A DNA stretch of 64,000 bases. Origin: Acidobacteriota bacterium (GTDB lineage: Bacteria > Acidobacteriota > Holophagae > Acanthopleuribacterales > Acanthopleuribacteraceae). The notes below the pieces were generated by a model. It was not told the origin of the DNA and made no database searches. It saw only the letters and a list, made by a program, of their open reading frames with translations. The position numbers and the translations under genes were made by a program. The DNA is taken from positions 1 to 64,000 of the forward strand of contig PDUC01000034.1 in the NCBI GenBank assembly GCA_002747255.1. Direction: 5' to 3'. Each line of letters begins with the position of its first letter. The stretch's first letter is position 1. Of this stretch, positions 9,692 through 18,703 are shown in pieces.

Positions 9692-10631
9692 TGCCCTTGA
9701 GATAGTGATTTCTAACCGCGACCTCAATGAGGTTTGCCAGGTTGCGACCGGGAGCCACCGGCAATCGGTAAAGCGGTTTCTGTGTGCCCAGAACTTCAAT
9801 GGTGTCCACTTCCAGACCAAGGGAATCGTAAGCTTGTTTGTAATCCCACTTTTCCAGATAGATAACCATGGAAAGCTCATGGTAGTCAGACACCGCCGCG
9901 ATACTGAACAGCTCTCTCACATTGATGACACCCAAGCCTCTTATTTCCATGTGATAACGGGTGAGATCGTCTCCGTAACCCACCAGTTTGCCATCATCGT
10001 TTTTATGGATATAAACCATGTCATCGGATATAAGCCGCTGTCCACGCATCAGGAGATCGAGTGCACATTCGCTTTTGCCAACGCCGCTTTTCCCTAAAAT
10101 CAAAACCCCTAATTCAAAAACAGAGATAAAGTTACCGTGGATATAAACCCTTGGCGTCAACTCTCTTTCCAGAATACTGGAAACCTGCTTGTGGATTTCC
10201 CTGCCAATCAAGGGACTGCGGAGCAGGGGAATCATGTGCTCGTCAGCCAGGTCAATAAGCCAATCCGGTAACGAGCTGTCCCGGGCTATGATGAAGCAGG
10301 TGTTGGTTTTCCGGGCTATTTCGAGAAAAAACTTGGATGATCTTTCCGGATTCGTGTTGAGATACGTGATTTCAGCCCGGCCCAGTAACTGCGCATGTCC
10401 CGGTTCAATGTATTCAAGGTGACCGGCAAGTCCCAGGCCTGGCTTTTGCAACTTAGTTGAGGTTAAGACTTTATCTTTCGCATCGCCACCAGCCACACAG
10501 GTACAAGGAAAAGTATCTTGATAGTTCAAGAGTTTCAGTGCGTTGAGTGTGGCTTTTCCACTGAGGGGTTTCCCTTTCAGTTTCTGGGAAAGGTGCTGAA
10601 GATAAGAGTCTCTTTTAATGCCGTACTCCAT
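9618..10631 (-). CDS. hprK: HPr kinase/phosphorylase
   Basis: A 337-residue bifunctional HPr(Ser) kinase/phosphorylase. The N-terminal domain ends near residue 140; the kinase domain holds the conserved HG (VYIHGNF, about 163-169), Walker A GKSGVGKS (180-187), SDDMVYI (202-208) and the family signature IRGLGVINV near 228. It phosphorylates Ser46 of HPr or an NPr-like protein to regulate carbon and PTS-linked metabolism. The ATG abuts the stop codon of hpf exactly, so the two are co-transcribed and probably coupled. The gene order hpf-hprK next to rpoN and lptB is a known conserved block in diderm bacteria, usually with PTS components nearby; none is in this window. Confidence 0.95.
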   Translation of the reverse strand: MEYGIKRDSYLQHLSQKLKGKPLSGKATLNALKLLNYQDTFPCTCVAGGDAKDKVLTSTKLQKPGLGLAGHLEYIEPGHAQLLGRAEITYLNTNPERSSKFFLEIARKTNTCFIIARDSSLPDWLIDLADEHMIPLLRSPLIGREIHKQVSSILERELTPRVYIHGNFISVFELGVLILGKSGVGKSECALDLLMRGQRLISDDMVYIHKNDDGKLVGYGDDLTRYHMEIRGLGVINVRELFSIAAVSDYHELSMVIYLEKWDYKQAYDSLGLEVDTIEVLGTQKPLYRLPVAPGRNLANLIEVAVRNHYLKGIGTNPVKEIIEKLDKRLSEPPPTD

Positions 10632-11165
10632 TTAAGGTTCAATGTATCCGTAATGTCCATCTTTTCTCTTGAATAAAACGGTGATCACATCGGATTCCGA
10701 ATTTCTAAACACGGTAAAGTCCTGGTTGAGCTTTTCGAGTTCTTCAACGGCTTCCTCCAAGTCCATAGGCTTGACCTGGTAATTATCCGATTTGATAATT
10801 TTAATTTCATTTTCGTCCATATCCTTGGTGGGAACTGGACTATCCGCTTGCAACTTAATGGAATCCGAGGTGTTTCTTTTGGTTCTTATTCTCTTTTCTT
10901 TAAATCGTCTTGCCTGTTTTGCCAGTTTTTCAATTACCCTGTCGATGGATTGGGTCATATCAGCCGTTTCTTCCTGACCTTGGAAAATTTGTTTGTTCGA
11001 TAGAAACTTAATTTCGGCCTTATGCCGATACTTTTCGGTGGAGAGTACTACTGAGACGTCCTGAACACTGTTTAACAGCTTCTTAATTAACTTCATTTTG
11101 TTGGAAGTGTGTTCCTTAAGTTCTTCAGTTACATCAAATCCGCGTCCAGTAAATGCAATTTTCAT
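10632..11165 (-). CDS. hpf: ribosome hibernation-promoting factor, long form
   Basis: A 177-residue protein. The N-terminal S30AE/RaiA domain (MKIAFTGRGFDVTEELKEHT) binds the 30S decoding region; residues about 118-177 match the C-terminal dimerisation domain (VKPMDLEEAVEELEKLNQDF, ending FKRKDGHYGYIEP), so this is the long type able to form 100S dimers alone. A basic linker with RRFKEKRIRTKRN joins the domains. GGAGG lies five bases before the ATG. It lies 20 bases after rpoN and abuts hprK. Hpf next to rpoN is widely conserved and fits stress or stationary-phase expression. Confidence 0.95.
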   Translation of the reverse strand: MKIAFTGRGFDVTEELKEHTSNKMKLIKKLLNSVQDVSVVLSTEKYRHKAEIKFLSNKQIFQGQEETADMTQSIDRVIEKLAKQARRFKEKRIRTKRNTSDSIKLQADSPVPTKDMDENEIKIIKSDNYQVKPMDLEEAVEELEKLNQDFTVFRNSESDVITVLFKRKDGHYGYIEP

Positions 11166-11185
11166 AGGTCCTCCTATTCTTTGGT

Positions 11186-12625
11186 TTAAAGTTTCTGTTT
11201 TCGTTTGGATGACGAGGGGATATGGAGTTCCTCACGATACTTCGCGATGGTTCTCCGGGCGATAATAATGCCTTCCCTTTCCAGTGCTTTGCGTATGGCA
11301 TCATCACTGAGAGGTTTGTCAGGCGGTTCATCTCTAATGAGCTTGCGTGTCTTTTCTTTGACCGCAAGAGAGGAGACTTCTTCTCCAAAAACACTGGTAA
11401 TACCCGAATGGAAAAATTCATTGAGTTCAAAAATGCCTCTTGGTGTCCGTACATACTTGCCATTCACAACTCTTGAAACAGTTGATTCATGCATATTGAT
11501 ATCATCGGCAATTTCACGAAGAACTAAAGGTTTCATGTATTCCACTCCGCGATCAAAGAAGTCTCTTTGATGTCTGAGCAGGGCTTCCGTCACCTTGTAG
11601 ATGGTGCGGTTGCGTTGGTCCAGGCTCTTAATCAGCCACATAGCGGATCTGAACTTTTCCTGAAGGTAGCTGTTGATTTTTTTATCTTCACTTTTGGACA
11701 GTTCCAGTAATTTTTTATACACCCCGGAAATTTGCAATTCGGGGGTTCCCTCGCGGGTGAGTTCTATTTCGTATTCGTTGTTTATTTTCTTGATGACCAC
11801 ATCGGGTACGACGTATCGAACGGGTTTTGAGGAAAAAGTCAGGCCTGGTTTTGGGTCGAATTTTTTGACAATTTCCAGGTATCTTTTGAGTGTCTCCTTG
11901 TCGATATTCAGCAGGGACATAATTTCCTTGTACTTCTGTTTTTCGATTAAATGTCGATGTTCTAATAAAAGCGTTTCCACTTCCGTTCCCGCCCATTCTG
12001 AATAGGCTATTTGAATTTCGAGTATCTCCTGGATATTTCTTCCACCCACACCCAGGGGATCAAATTCGCGAATTTTATTCCAAACATCGTAAACAACAGA
12101 CTCAGGAACTTCAAATTCCTCTGCGAGCTTTTCCAGTTCAATGTCTACCAGGTAACCTTCATCGTTGATGTTACCGATTATCTCCATACCTATTTCATAC
12201 TCAACAGGCTTCAGACTGATCAAACCCAGTTGACGAATGAGCGCATGGTACAGGCTTTCTTTTTGCGAAAGCATGTTTTCCAGTTGAGGTTGATCTGAAA
12301 GATTATACGTACCCCGTTGATACTGCGGGTAGGGGTCACCTAAGTAATCACCGAAATAGTCATCTAAATCAATGTTTTCCAACGCCTCCCCATACTCGGT
12401 ATCGGGTTCTTCCTTTTCTTTTTTTTCGGTATTCTCGGCAGGTGTATCTTCTTGAACAAGAGAGGCTTCTTCCAGCATGGGGTTTTCCAGCATTTCCTGT
12501 TGAACTTCGTCAATCAGGTCCAGCCGGGTCATTTGCAACAACTTGATTGCTTGCTGCATGCTCTGGGTCATGACCAGCTTTTGTCCAAGCTTCATGTTAA
12601 GACTTAGTGTTTGTCCAAGTGCCAT
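11186..12625 (-). CDS. rpoN: RNA polymerase sigma-54 factor
   Basis: A 479-residue sigma-54. Region I is the glutamine/leucine-rich activator-responsive segment (LVMTQSMQQAIKLLQM), region II is acidic (about residues 50-100), followed by the core-binding domain and the helix-turn-helix (MHESTVSRVVNGKYVRTPRG). The C-terminal RpoN box ARRTIAKYREELHIPSSSKR recognises the -24 element. Start ATG with AAAGGG close upstream. It directs transcription from -24/-12 promoters with AAA+ activators; no such activator is encoded in this window. It lies 13 bases downstream of lptB in the conserved lptB-rpoN-hpf order. Confidence 0.97.
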   Translation of the reverse strand: MALGQTLSLNMKLGQKLVMTQSMQQAIKLLQMTRLDLIDEVQQEMLENPMLEEASLVQEDTPAENTEKKEKEEPDTEYGEALENIDLDDYFGDYLGDPYPQYQRGTYNLSDQPQLENMLSQKESLYHALIRQLGLISLKPVEYEIGMEIIGNINDEGYLVDIELEKLAEEFEVPESVVYDVWNKIREFDPLGVGGRNIQEILEIQIAYSEWAGTEVETLLLEHRHLIEKQKYKEIMSLLNIDKETLKRYLEIVKKFDPKPGLTFSSKPVRYVVPDVVIKKINNEYEIELTREGTPELQISGVYKKLLELSKSEDKKINSYLQEKFRSAMWLIKSLDQRNRTIYKVTEALLRHQRDFFDRGVEYMKPLVLREIADDINMHESTVSRVVNGKYVRTPRGIFELNEFFHSGITSVFGEEVSSLAVKEKTRKLIRDEPPDKPLSDDAIRKALEREGIIIARRTIAKYREELHIPSSSKRKQKL

Positions 12626-12638
12626 GCCCTTTCAGTCC

Positions 12639-13373
12639 TCAATCCAGTTTAAATTGATCTCCGAGGTAAATACTTTTGACGGTTTGATCTTCCGCCAGTT
12701 CCCCAGGAGTTCCTTCTCTAAGAATATCGCCAGCGTTGAGAATGTATGCTCGCTTGGTAATTTTCAAGGTTTCGCGAACATTGTGATCGGTAATCAAGAC
12801 CCCGATATTTTTCTCCACAAGCCTTCTTATGATTAATTGTATATCCCCAACCGCTTTGGGGTCAATGCCGGCAAACGGTTCATCGAGTAAAATAAAGTCG
12901 GGATTGTTTGTCAGCGCCCGGGCAATTTCCACACGACGCCTTTCCCCGCCGCTAAGAGCATAGCCCATACCTCTTCGAATGTGGTCCACCTGAAATTCGA
13001 CTAAAAGCTCCTCCAGACGGTCCATTCGCTCATCAGAGGAGAGCTCCAGCAGTTCCAGCATGGCCAGGATGTTCTCTTCAACAGTCATGCGTTTAAAGAT
13101 ACTGGGTTCCTGCGGCAAATAGGAAATACCCCGCCGGGCTCTCTTGTACATGGGCAAATCGGTAATTTCATCCTGCTGAAGCAGGATTTGTCCGCGATCG
13201 GGTTTAATTAACCCGACAATCATATAGAAGGTGGTCGTTTTCCCGGCACCGTTTGGTCCAAGGAGACCTATGACCTCTCCCTTATTGACTTCGATGTTGA
13301 CTCCGCGCACGACTTCCCGACCTCTATAAGATTTAGTGATGTCTTTGGCAGCGAGTGTCTTTGCGTTTCCCAA
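12639..13373 (-). CDS. lptB: LPS export ABC transporter ATPase LptB
   Basis: A 244-residue ABC ATPase that powers lipopolysaccharide extraction from the inner membrane with LptFG. Walker [11 protein letters not shown] (about 39-48), Q-loop region [16 protein letters not shown], signature [15 protein letters not shown], Walker [14 protein letters not shown] and the switch His in [12 protein letters not shown] are all present. The sequence is characteristic of LptB rather than other ABC ATPases, and the position between an LptC/LptA-like gene and rpoN agrees. The start is TTG at 13373, three bases after the upstream stop, with only a weak ribosome site, suggesting translational coupling. lptF and lptG are not in the window. 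Confidence 0.95.
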   Translation of the reverse strand: MGNAKTLAAKDITKSYRGREVVRGVNIEVNKGEVIGLLGPNGAGKTTTFYMIVGLIKPDRGQILLQQDEITDLPMYKRARRGISYLPQEPSIFKRMTVEENILAMLELLELSSDERMDRLEELLVEFQVDHIRRGMGYALSGGERRRVEIARALTNNPDFILLDEPFAGIDPKAVGDIQLIIRRLVEKNIGVLITDHNVRETLKITKRAYILNAGDILREGTPGELAEDQTVKSIYLGDQFKLD

Positions 13374-13376
13374 TAA

Positions 13377-15341
13377 TCAGTGACTCTTTTCTTTTTTAAT
13401 ATTGACGATTGTTTGAGTCGAGCCGTGTTCGCTCGCCTCAACTCGCATAGTATCATCGAGAAGGGAATAAATCAATCTCCTTCCTTTTGTTACATAACCG
13501 TCATTGTTTTGCAGGACAACTTCTCCTTCATTGCTCTCCAAAGTGAGTACCTGGGTGGCATGAACGTATTCAAGTAATTCTGACTGACCCGAAAACGTTG
13601 AAAGCTTTCCTTCCTTCCAGCTGCTGCCCTTGATCTGAATATTGCCTTCTGCCAAAACGCTCTTCAGAGCAACGGGCTTTTCTTGTGTGAAAAAGAGGTC
13701 CACTTTTTCCGCTGAAAGAGTGTTGTCTTCTGTGTAATGGAGCTCTTTGACGCCATTTAATTGGCAATGTCCTTCCCTTTTGTGTAAAGCCATACTTTGG
13801 CAGATCATTTTATAGGACGTTTCATTGGTAAAAAAAACAGCCTGAACTTGTTGGAGCGCTCTGGCAACGGTGTCCTCGGAATGGAAATTGGCGACATTGA
13901 TTTCCTGGGCGGAGAAATGACTTCCACCGTCCTCTAACCTGGCAGGGGAACCTTTCAGCGAGAACTCTTCCTGGTATTCGTTAATGAGAATTTCGTTACC
14001 ATAACCGTGAACCGCACGACCATCCCGTTTGGAGGTGAAGTGAATAAAGGCCCTGCCGAAAATTTCTCGATCCGGCAGATCCCACTTGGAAACCAGAATC
14101 TCCTCTGCCGTGACGTGTATCTGATTCTCTTCACTTGTGATTTCAGCTGTTTGCGAGAGAATGAGCTTCCTTTGACCGTGGAGCACTCTGAAAAAACCCG
14201 CCGTACCTTTCAGCGTATCGTATTGAAACTCCGGTGTTCCGAATATCCTGGTGTTTTCCGCCCTGCCACCGTTGAATTCCGTGTTAAAACCTTTGCTTCC
14301 TTTCAGCGTCAGAACCTCACCATCTGTGGACGTAGATTGAATGTGAATGGATGTCTCACCCTTTAGCAAAACAGGCTGAGTTTCAAGGAACTCGATATTC
14401 ATAGACCCGGTTGTTCCTGTCACACTCTGTCCCATGACTGACTGAATGGTAAATTCTGTGTCGTTACTTGTGGTAATCCACTGCGGGAACATGCCCTTTT
14501 CATCCATGCAGATGGAAAAGAACCTTGAAATCAAGCCGCCTTCATTCCAAAAAATACGGCTATTCGGCCCGCTGATATTGACTTCTGTCATACTAAACGG
14601 GCTGTCTTCCTGACCACCCGTAAAGAAGAAGGCCATTTTTTCTGCTTCCAATGCAGTGGTATCCGATTTACTTTGCCCTGTGGAAGATACCATATCGTAC
14701 TTTCCATTGAGAATGCGTCCCGCCCCCTGTTTCAGATTGACGAGAATCTGATCCGCAACAATGGATGTTGACTCTGTTTTTGTTGAAAAATTAAAGAAGA
14801 CATCTTTATTTAACATCAACTTGGAATCGGGAATGTAATACAGCGTTTGCCCTGATCCGCTCCAGTTCCCTAACTTAAAATCAGCCTTGTTCTCTGTGAT
14901 GAGTTCCTGGTCTGGTGTGATGATTAAGGGACCCTTGCTCTCAAACTGCAAGCCGCCTTCTTCCTTAAGGGTAATGGTGCTGTTTTCTTTGGATGAAAAC
15001 ACCTTGTTGGGACCGTCGTCCTGATAGAAGTCGGCGTGAATATGCAGAATACTTCCATCTGTTTTCTTCACTACCGCACGAATTTCGGATATAGCTTTTT
15101 GATCGCCCTTTAGAATTTCGCTCTTCTGAGCTTGTATTTCAAGAGTCCATTCCCCCTGGTCATTAAAGCTCTTGTATCGTATATTTTCCCCTTCCATCGC
15201 TGTGGACCAGAAAGCCTTTTTCTTCTGTTTCACGGGGTCTTCTTCTTTCAGATCCTTATCCTGAAGGGCTACCCATACAATCCAGACCGTAATCAAAGTA
15301 AAGAGCAAGGTAAACAACAAGGACGAAGTGCTTTTTCTCAT
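13377..15341 (-). CDS. LptC/LptA-like LPS transport protein (fused, large)
   Basis: A 654-residue protein with an N-terminal membrane anchor (SLLFTLLFTLITVWIVWVAL) and a long beta-rich periplasmic region. Residues about 45-110 resemble LptC (KAFWSTAMEGENIRYKSFND, an EIRAVVKKTDGSILHIHADF strand pair). Later repeated strand pairs, ending in TLESNEGEVVLQNNDGYVTK and RLIYSLLDDTMRVEAS, resemble LptA/OstA beta-jellyroll repeats that bridge LPS across the periplasm. Canonical LptC and LptA are each under 250 residues, so one gene appears to supply the anchor and much of the bridge. It lies directly before lptB, where lptC and lptA normally sit. GAGG precedes the ATG. The exact repeat number needs a structure model. 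Confidence 0.75.
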   Translation of the reverse strand: MRKSTSSLLFTLLFTLITVWIVWVALQDKDLKEEDPVKQKKKAFWSTAMEGENIRYKSFNDQGEWTLEIQAQKSEILKGDQKAISEIRAVVKKTDGSILHIHADFYQDDGPNKVFSSKENSTITLKEEGGLQFESKGPLIITPDQELITENKADFKLGNWSGSGQTLYYIPDSKLMLNKDVFFNFSTKTESTSIVADQILVNLKQGAGRILNGKYDMVSSTGQSKSDTTALEAEKMAFFFTGGQEDSPFSMTEVNISGPNSRIFWNEGGLISRFFSICMDEKGMFPQWITTSNDTEFTIQSVMGQSVTGTTGSMNIEFLETQPVLLKGETSIHIQSTSTDGEVLTLKGSKGFNTEFNGGRAENTRIFGTPEFQYDTLKGTAGFFRVLHGQRKLILSQTAEITSEENQIHVTAEEILVSKWDLPDREIFGRAFIHFTSKRDGRAVHGYGNEILINEYQEEFSLKGSPARLEDGGSHFSAQEINVANFHSEDTVARALQQVQAVFFTNETSYKMICQSMALHKREGHCQLNGVKELHYTEDNTLSAEKVDLFFTQEKPVALKSVLAEGNIQIKGSSWKEGKLSTFSGQSELLEYVHATQVLTLESNEGEVVLQNNDGYVTKGRRLIYSLLDDTMRVEASEHGSTQTIVNIKKEKSH

Positions 15342-15349
15342 CAGTTACC

Positions 15350-17050
15350 TCAAGAGGGTTTCATTTCAATGATTTGAATTTGAAAATCATCTCGAAACGG
15401 ACTGATGGAATACATGAGATCAAGAGAATCGTATCTTTCAAACTCAAACTCCAGTTCATCTGGATGGTAGAAGGAGCATTTGTGTTTAACGAGTCCATCG
15501 CTTGCTGTGAATGAAAGCCAGGGGCCATTTCTCTGTATGTCTGTTTCCAGAATTAAATTTCGGCTCACAAAAACAGGAGTGGCATTGCCCGAGCCAAAAG
15601 GCTCCAGTTTCATGAGGTCATCAAAAAGAGCTCGATTGATGTCACTCCACTCGAGCTCGGCATCGATTTCAGAAACGGGTTGTACATCGAGTTGGTGAAC
15701 ATGAGGTTCAAGGAGTTCATTCATTCGCTGCTTGAACTGAGGCAAGTTAGTCAAATCCAATGACACGCCTGCTGCTTCAGCATGACCGCCAAAGCTTGTA
15801 AAAAGGGACCTGATTTCATTTAGGGCATCGATTAAATTCACTCCGGGCACTCCGCGAAGCGAGCCGTTGGCCTCTTTGGAATCGTAGGAGAGCACACAAA
15901 CCGGTCGCGAGAATTTTCTCAGCATTTTACAGGCTGTAATGCCTAAAATACCACGGTGCCAATTCTTACCTGCCAGCAAAATAAACGGTGGAAGCTGTTT
16001 TCTGGAAAGCGCTCGAATTTGATGGACTAAACGGCTTTCCAGCTCCCGCTCCAGCATTTGCCTTATGTAATTCATGCCATCCATGATATCCACCAGCTTG
16101 TTAACTTCAAAACAGTTGTTCTTTTTCAAGAAAAAGGATATCGCCGTAGCTGGATCACCCAGTCTGCCTGGGGCATTAATGCGCGGTGCTATCTTGTAAC
16201 TGATATCGTGTGCGTAAACTTGATTTCGGATACCGACTTTCCTCAGCAGCGTGCGAATGGGACCTTTGGTGTCACTGGATATCGCTTTTAAACCCTGCTG
16301 CACCAGCCAACGGTTTTCAGCTCTCAGAGGAACCATATCCGCAATGGTGCCAATGGCGGCTATTTTCTGATAATTTGCCAGGTCAAATCGTCTGGGAAAT
16401 CGTTTAGCTAGAGCTTCAACCACTTTATAGGCAACTCCTGCCCCGCAAAGATCGCCGAAAGGGTAGTTTGAATCCTGTCTTTTGGGGTTAATGACAGCGA
16501 GCGCATCTGGCAATACATCACCCGGGATGTGGTGGTCGGTGATAATGACATCCAGATTTCTTGATTTTGCGTATTCCACTTCGGCAACATTTCGACATCC
16601 GCAGTCAACCGTCACAATTAAATCGGCACGGTGTTCCATAACGATTTCATCCAGACAGTCTTCCGCAAGACCGATCCCTTCACTGAAACGATCGGGAATG
16701 TAGTAGTATGTATTGCCGCCCAACGCCTTGATTGCCCTGGTCAGAATGGCAATGGCCGTCACACCGTCGGCATCGTAATCACCAAATACACATATTTTTT
16801 CATTGCGTTTAATCGCAAGAAGAATGCGTTCTACAGCTTCATGCATATCGTTTAAAAGAAAAGGATCGGCTGGTTGGTACTCAAGTTCCCCCAGTATGGA
16901 TTGAATTTCTTTTTCATCTTCTTCATCAGATGATGTGGTTTTTAATCGCGACAGCAGACACTTTGTGGCGATTGGATGCAAATCGTACTTGCGCGATATT
17001 TCTTGAACTTTATCCCGACATAAAAGACGGTTTTGCCATGAACTGGCCAT
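15350..17050 (-). CDS. recJ: single-stranded-DNA exonuclease RecJ
   Basis: A 566-residue DHH-superfamily 5'-3' exonuclease. Catalytic motifs are present in order: DYDADG (91-96), VTVDCG (147-151), TDHH (171-174), a GAGVAYKV helix, then the DHHA1 domain with GGHAEAAG near residue 420 and a C-terminal OB-like segment. Acts in recombination and mismatch/base-excision repair. It ends eight bases before the LptC-like gene and begins seven bases after the AccA-like gene, so it sits in the same minus-strand run. The ribosome site is weak (AGG). Confidence 0.95.
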   Translation of the reverse strand: MASSWQNRLLCRDKVQEISRKYDLHPIATKCLLSRLKTTSSDEEDEKEIQSILGELEYQPADPFLLNDMHEAVERILLAIKRNEKICVFGDYDADGVTAIAILTRAIKALGGNTYYYIPDRFSEGIGLAEDCLDEIVMEHRADLIVTVDCGCRNVAEVEYAKSRNLDVIITDHHIPGDVLPDALAVINPKRQDSNYPFGDLCGAGVAYKVVEALAKRFPRRFDLANYQKIAAIGTIADMVPLRAENRWLVQQGLKAISSDTKGPIRTLLRKVGIRNQVYAHDISYKIAPRINAPGRLGDPATAISFFLKKNNCFEVNKLVDIMDGMNYIRQMLERELESRLVHQIRALSRKQLPPFILLAGKNWHRGILGITACKMLRKFSRPVCVLSYDSKEANGSLRGVPGVNLIDALNEIRSLFTSFGGHAEAAGVSLDLTNLPQFKQRMNELLEPHVHQLDVQPVSEIDAELEWSDINRALFDDLMKLEPFGSGNATPVFVSRNLILETDIQRNGPWLSFTASDGLVKHKCSFYHPDELEFEFERYDSLDLMYSISPFRDDFQIQIIEMKPS

Positions 17051-17056
17051 GTGAGG

Positions 17057-17848
17057 TTAACCTACTTGATCGTAGACTCCCATAACACGAAATTTCTGAT
17101 ACCTGGGCTTAAAACAACCCTCAAACAGGTTGTCATAACAGGATTTAAGCCATTCACTCAGCTGGTCATGAAGAATTCTGTATGTTTCAAGCATGTTGCT
17201 GTAAACACATCCAAGAGGTTCTTTAATAACTTTATCAACCAAATTCAGATTTTTCAGTTTTGGGGCAGTTAAGTGAAGTGCTTCAGCAGCTTGTTCCATT
17301 GGTGTTGCATCTTTCCAGTGGATAGACGCGCCAACTTTCAATGCATGGGATGAGTCAATAGAATGTTTCAGGGTACACTTGTCGCCACCAAAATACAAAG
17401 CTGAAGCTCTGCCAGTATGGACTTCGCCCGCAACCACTATTGGCATCTTCGCTTTTAACCAGGCCATTTCTTTCAATTCATGAGCATTGGCTCCTGCTTG
17501 GCCTTGATTATCTGCACCAATGCCGGGAAAAACATCCTGTGGATCGATGAGACAAGCGATAGGATACTCGAACTTTTCAGCTAACTCCACGCGAATAGCC
17601 TTGCCTTGACCACGTGGTTCCTCAAAATGGTCCATGCAGTCATGCCTAGAAGCTTGATCCGAATAACAGACCGCCGTGCCATTTTGCCTGTTGGGTACCT
17701 GGCGGAATAACTTGGGCTGTTTTCGTTTAAAGCGCTTTGGTATTTTCGAAATTTCCTTGGTTGTGGTTGGGGGTTGTGCCATTAAGACTTCAAGCCTAGC
17801 TTTTAATTCTAAGATTGGTTTTTTAAGTGCATCTGATTTCCTACTCAT
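17057..17848 (-). CDS. diverged AccA-like (acetyl-CoA carboxylase alpha) homologue
   Basis: A 263-residue frame alignable to the carboxyltransferase alpha subunit of acetyl-CoA carboxylase. The start DALKKPILELKARLEVL matches the AccA N-terminal helix; KAIRVELAEKFEYPIACLID, FPGIGADNQGQ, NAHELKEMAWLK, IHWKDA, QAAEALHLTAPKLKNLNLVD, KVIKEPLG and the ending PRYQKFRVMG follow AccA in order. Yet the oxyanion-hole motif, GEGGSGGA in AccA, reads GEVHTGRASA, and the YSVISPEGCA stretch reads SSHALKVGAS. Some 45-50 residues between the N-terminal helix and the GHQKGR region are missing (AccA is about 320 residues). No good ribosome site precedes the ATG at 17848 or the GTG at 17863. It may be a fast-evolving paralogue or an early pseudogene without stops. 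Acetyl-CoA carboxylase activity is unlikely. Confidence 0.75.
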   Translation of the reverse strand: MSRKSDALKKPILELKARLEVLMAQPPTTTKEISKIPKRFKRKQPKLFRQVPNRQNGTAVCYSDQASRHDCMDHFEEPRGQGKAIRVELAEKFEYPIACLIDPQDVFPGIGADNQGQAGANAHELKEMAWLKAKMPIVVAGEVHTGRASALYFGGDKCTLKHSIDSSHALKVGASIHWKDATPMEQAAEALHLTAPKLKNLNLVDKVIKEPLGCVYSNMLETYRILHDQLSEWLKSCYDNLFEGCFKPRYQKFRVMGVYDQVG

Positions 17849-18005
17849 GTTTCTGCGTATCACTCACTATAATGGAACAAGTCTATCTTTGCGTGAACTA
17901 ACCGTCAAGAGAATTAGATACAGAGATCCATTGAACGGCGTAAACCCTGGAATGAGTTTCTCTACCGTACCGAATGAACAGGGTACCTAAGCTGCTGTAC
18001 AGCCG

Positions 18006-18473
18006 TTATGGTTTGGGAACGAAGAGTTTCCTGATATCCATTGCGGCAAATGCTTTTAAAATATCTTTTTGCTCAGGTTTGACGATATGAACTGCTTTTG
18101 TCAGTGCAATCTTTTTTCGTTTTCGATCGCTCATTTCATCCCATACACGCATTAAATGGGTGACAAAAAGAGGAAACACCTGGACATTCAACGTACCACC
18201 CCATTTTTTATAGTGAAAAGAGCCGATGGGATATGGGTAAACAACACCCTCAACTCCTGCTTCTTCAAAAGCTTCGTTAACTGCTGTTTCACAGGCTGTG
18301 CTGTTGTACTCAATGATCCCCTTTGGGAGAGTCCACTTGGTTTTTTTCTTGTTCGTAACCAATACAATATACAACTTGTCTTTCTCATATAAAAAGGGAA
18401 TGGCTGCAGCCTGCTGATACATAAAAGACGGTTTTTGATTGGTTTTCTGGTTTTCCATATCGCGACTTTCCAT
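18006..18473 (-). CDS. NUDIX hydrolase with a modified Nudix box
   Basis: A 155-residue NUDIX-fold protein. The core strand AAAIPFLYEKDKLYIVLVTN leads to KWTLPKGIIEYNSTACETAV and NEAFEEAGVEG. Against the consensus GX5EX7REUXEEXGU, the first Glu is replaced by Ser and the Arg by Asn, while the metal-binding EE pair is kept. That leaves substrate class open; the KWTLPKG signature resembles diadenosine/diphosphoinositol polyphosphate hydrolases. AGAAGAG lies about nine bases before the ATG at 18473; a second in-frame ATG is at 18458. It lies 157 bases upstream of the AccA-like gene and is the first gene of the minus-strand run. Confidence 0.8.
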   Translation of the reverse strand: MESRDMENQKTNQKPSFMYQQAAAIPFLYEKDKLYIVLVTNKKKTKWTLPKGIIEYNSTACETAVNEAFEEAGVEGVVYPYPIGSFHYKKWGGTLNVQVFPLFVTHLMRVWDEMSDRKRKKIALTKAVHIVKPEQKDILKAFAAMDIRKLFVPKP

Positions 18474-18703
18474 AGATGGCTCTTCTTTTGCCTTCCATTT
18501 TACTACTAAAGTAACGCAAGTTCTTGATTTTAGTTAAAAACCCAATTATTTTTATCGAGACAGTGGCAAGATACCCATCATGAACTGACTTGATGAACCT
18601 TTAGAAGACATTGACCCATTATTGAGATTTCAGTAATGTATTCAGATGTAGTTCCTGATAAACTAACTCCAGATGGCAGATTAAAGAGAAAAAAGGGCGA
18701 TCA
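18474..18703. promoter_or_regulatory. divergent intergenic region before the secretion operon
   Basis: About 230 bases between the minus-strand NUDIX gene and the plus-strand GspE gene, so it must hold promoters for both directions. No -35/-10 pair stands out. AAGGG at 18693-18697 is the ribosome site for the TTG start of GspE at 18704. Confidence 0.35.

Noticed and set aside
17676-17990. 104-residue plus-strand frame
   Set aside because: Antisense to the start of the AccA-like gene, which alone shows homology.
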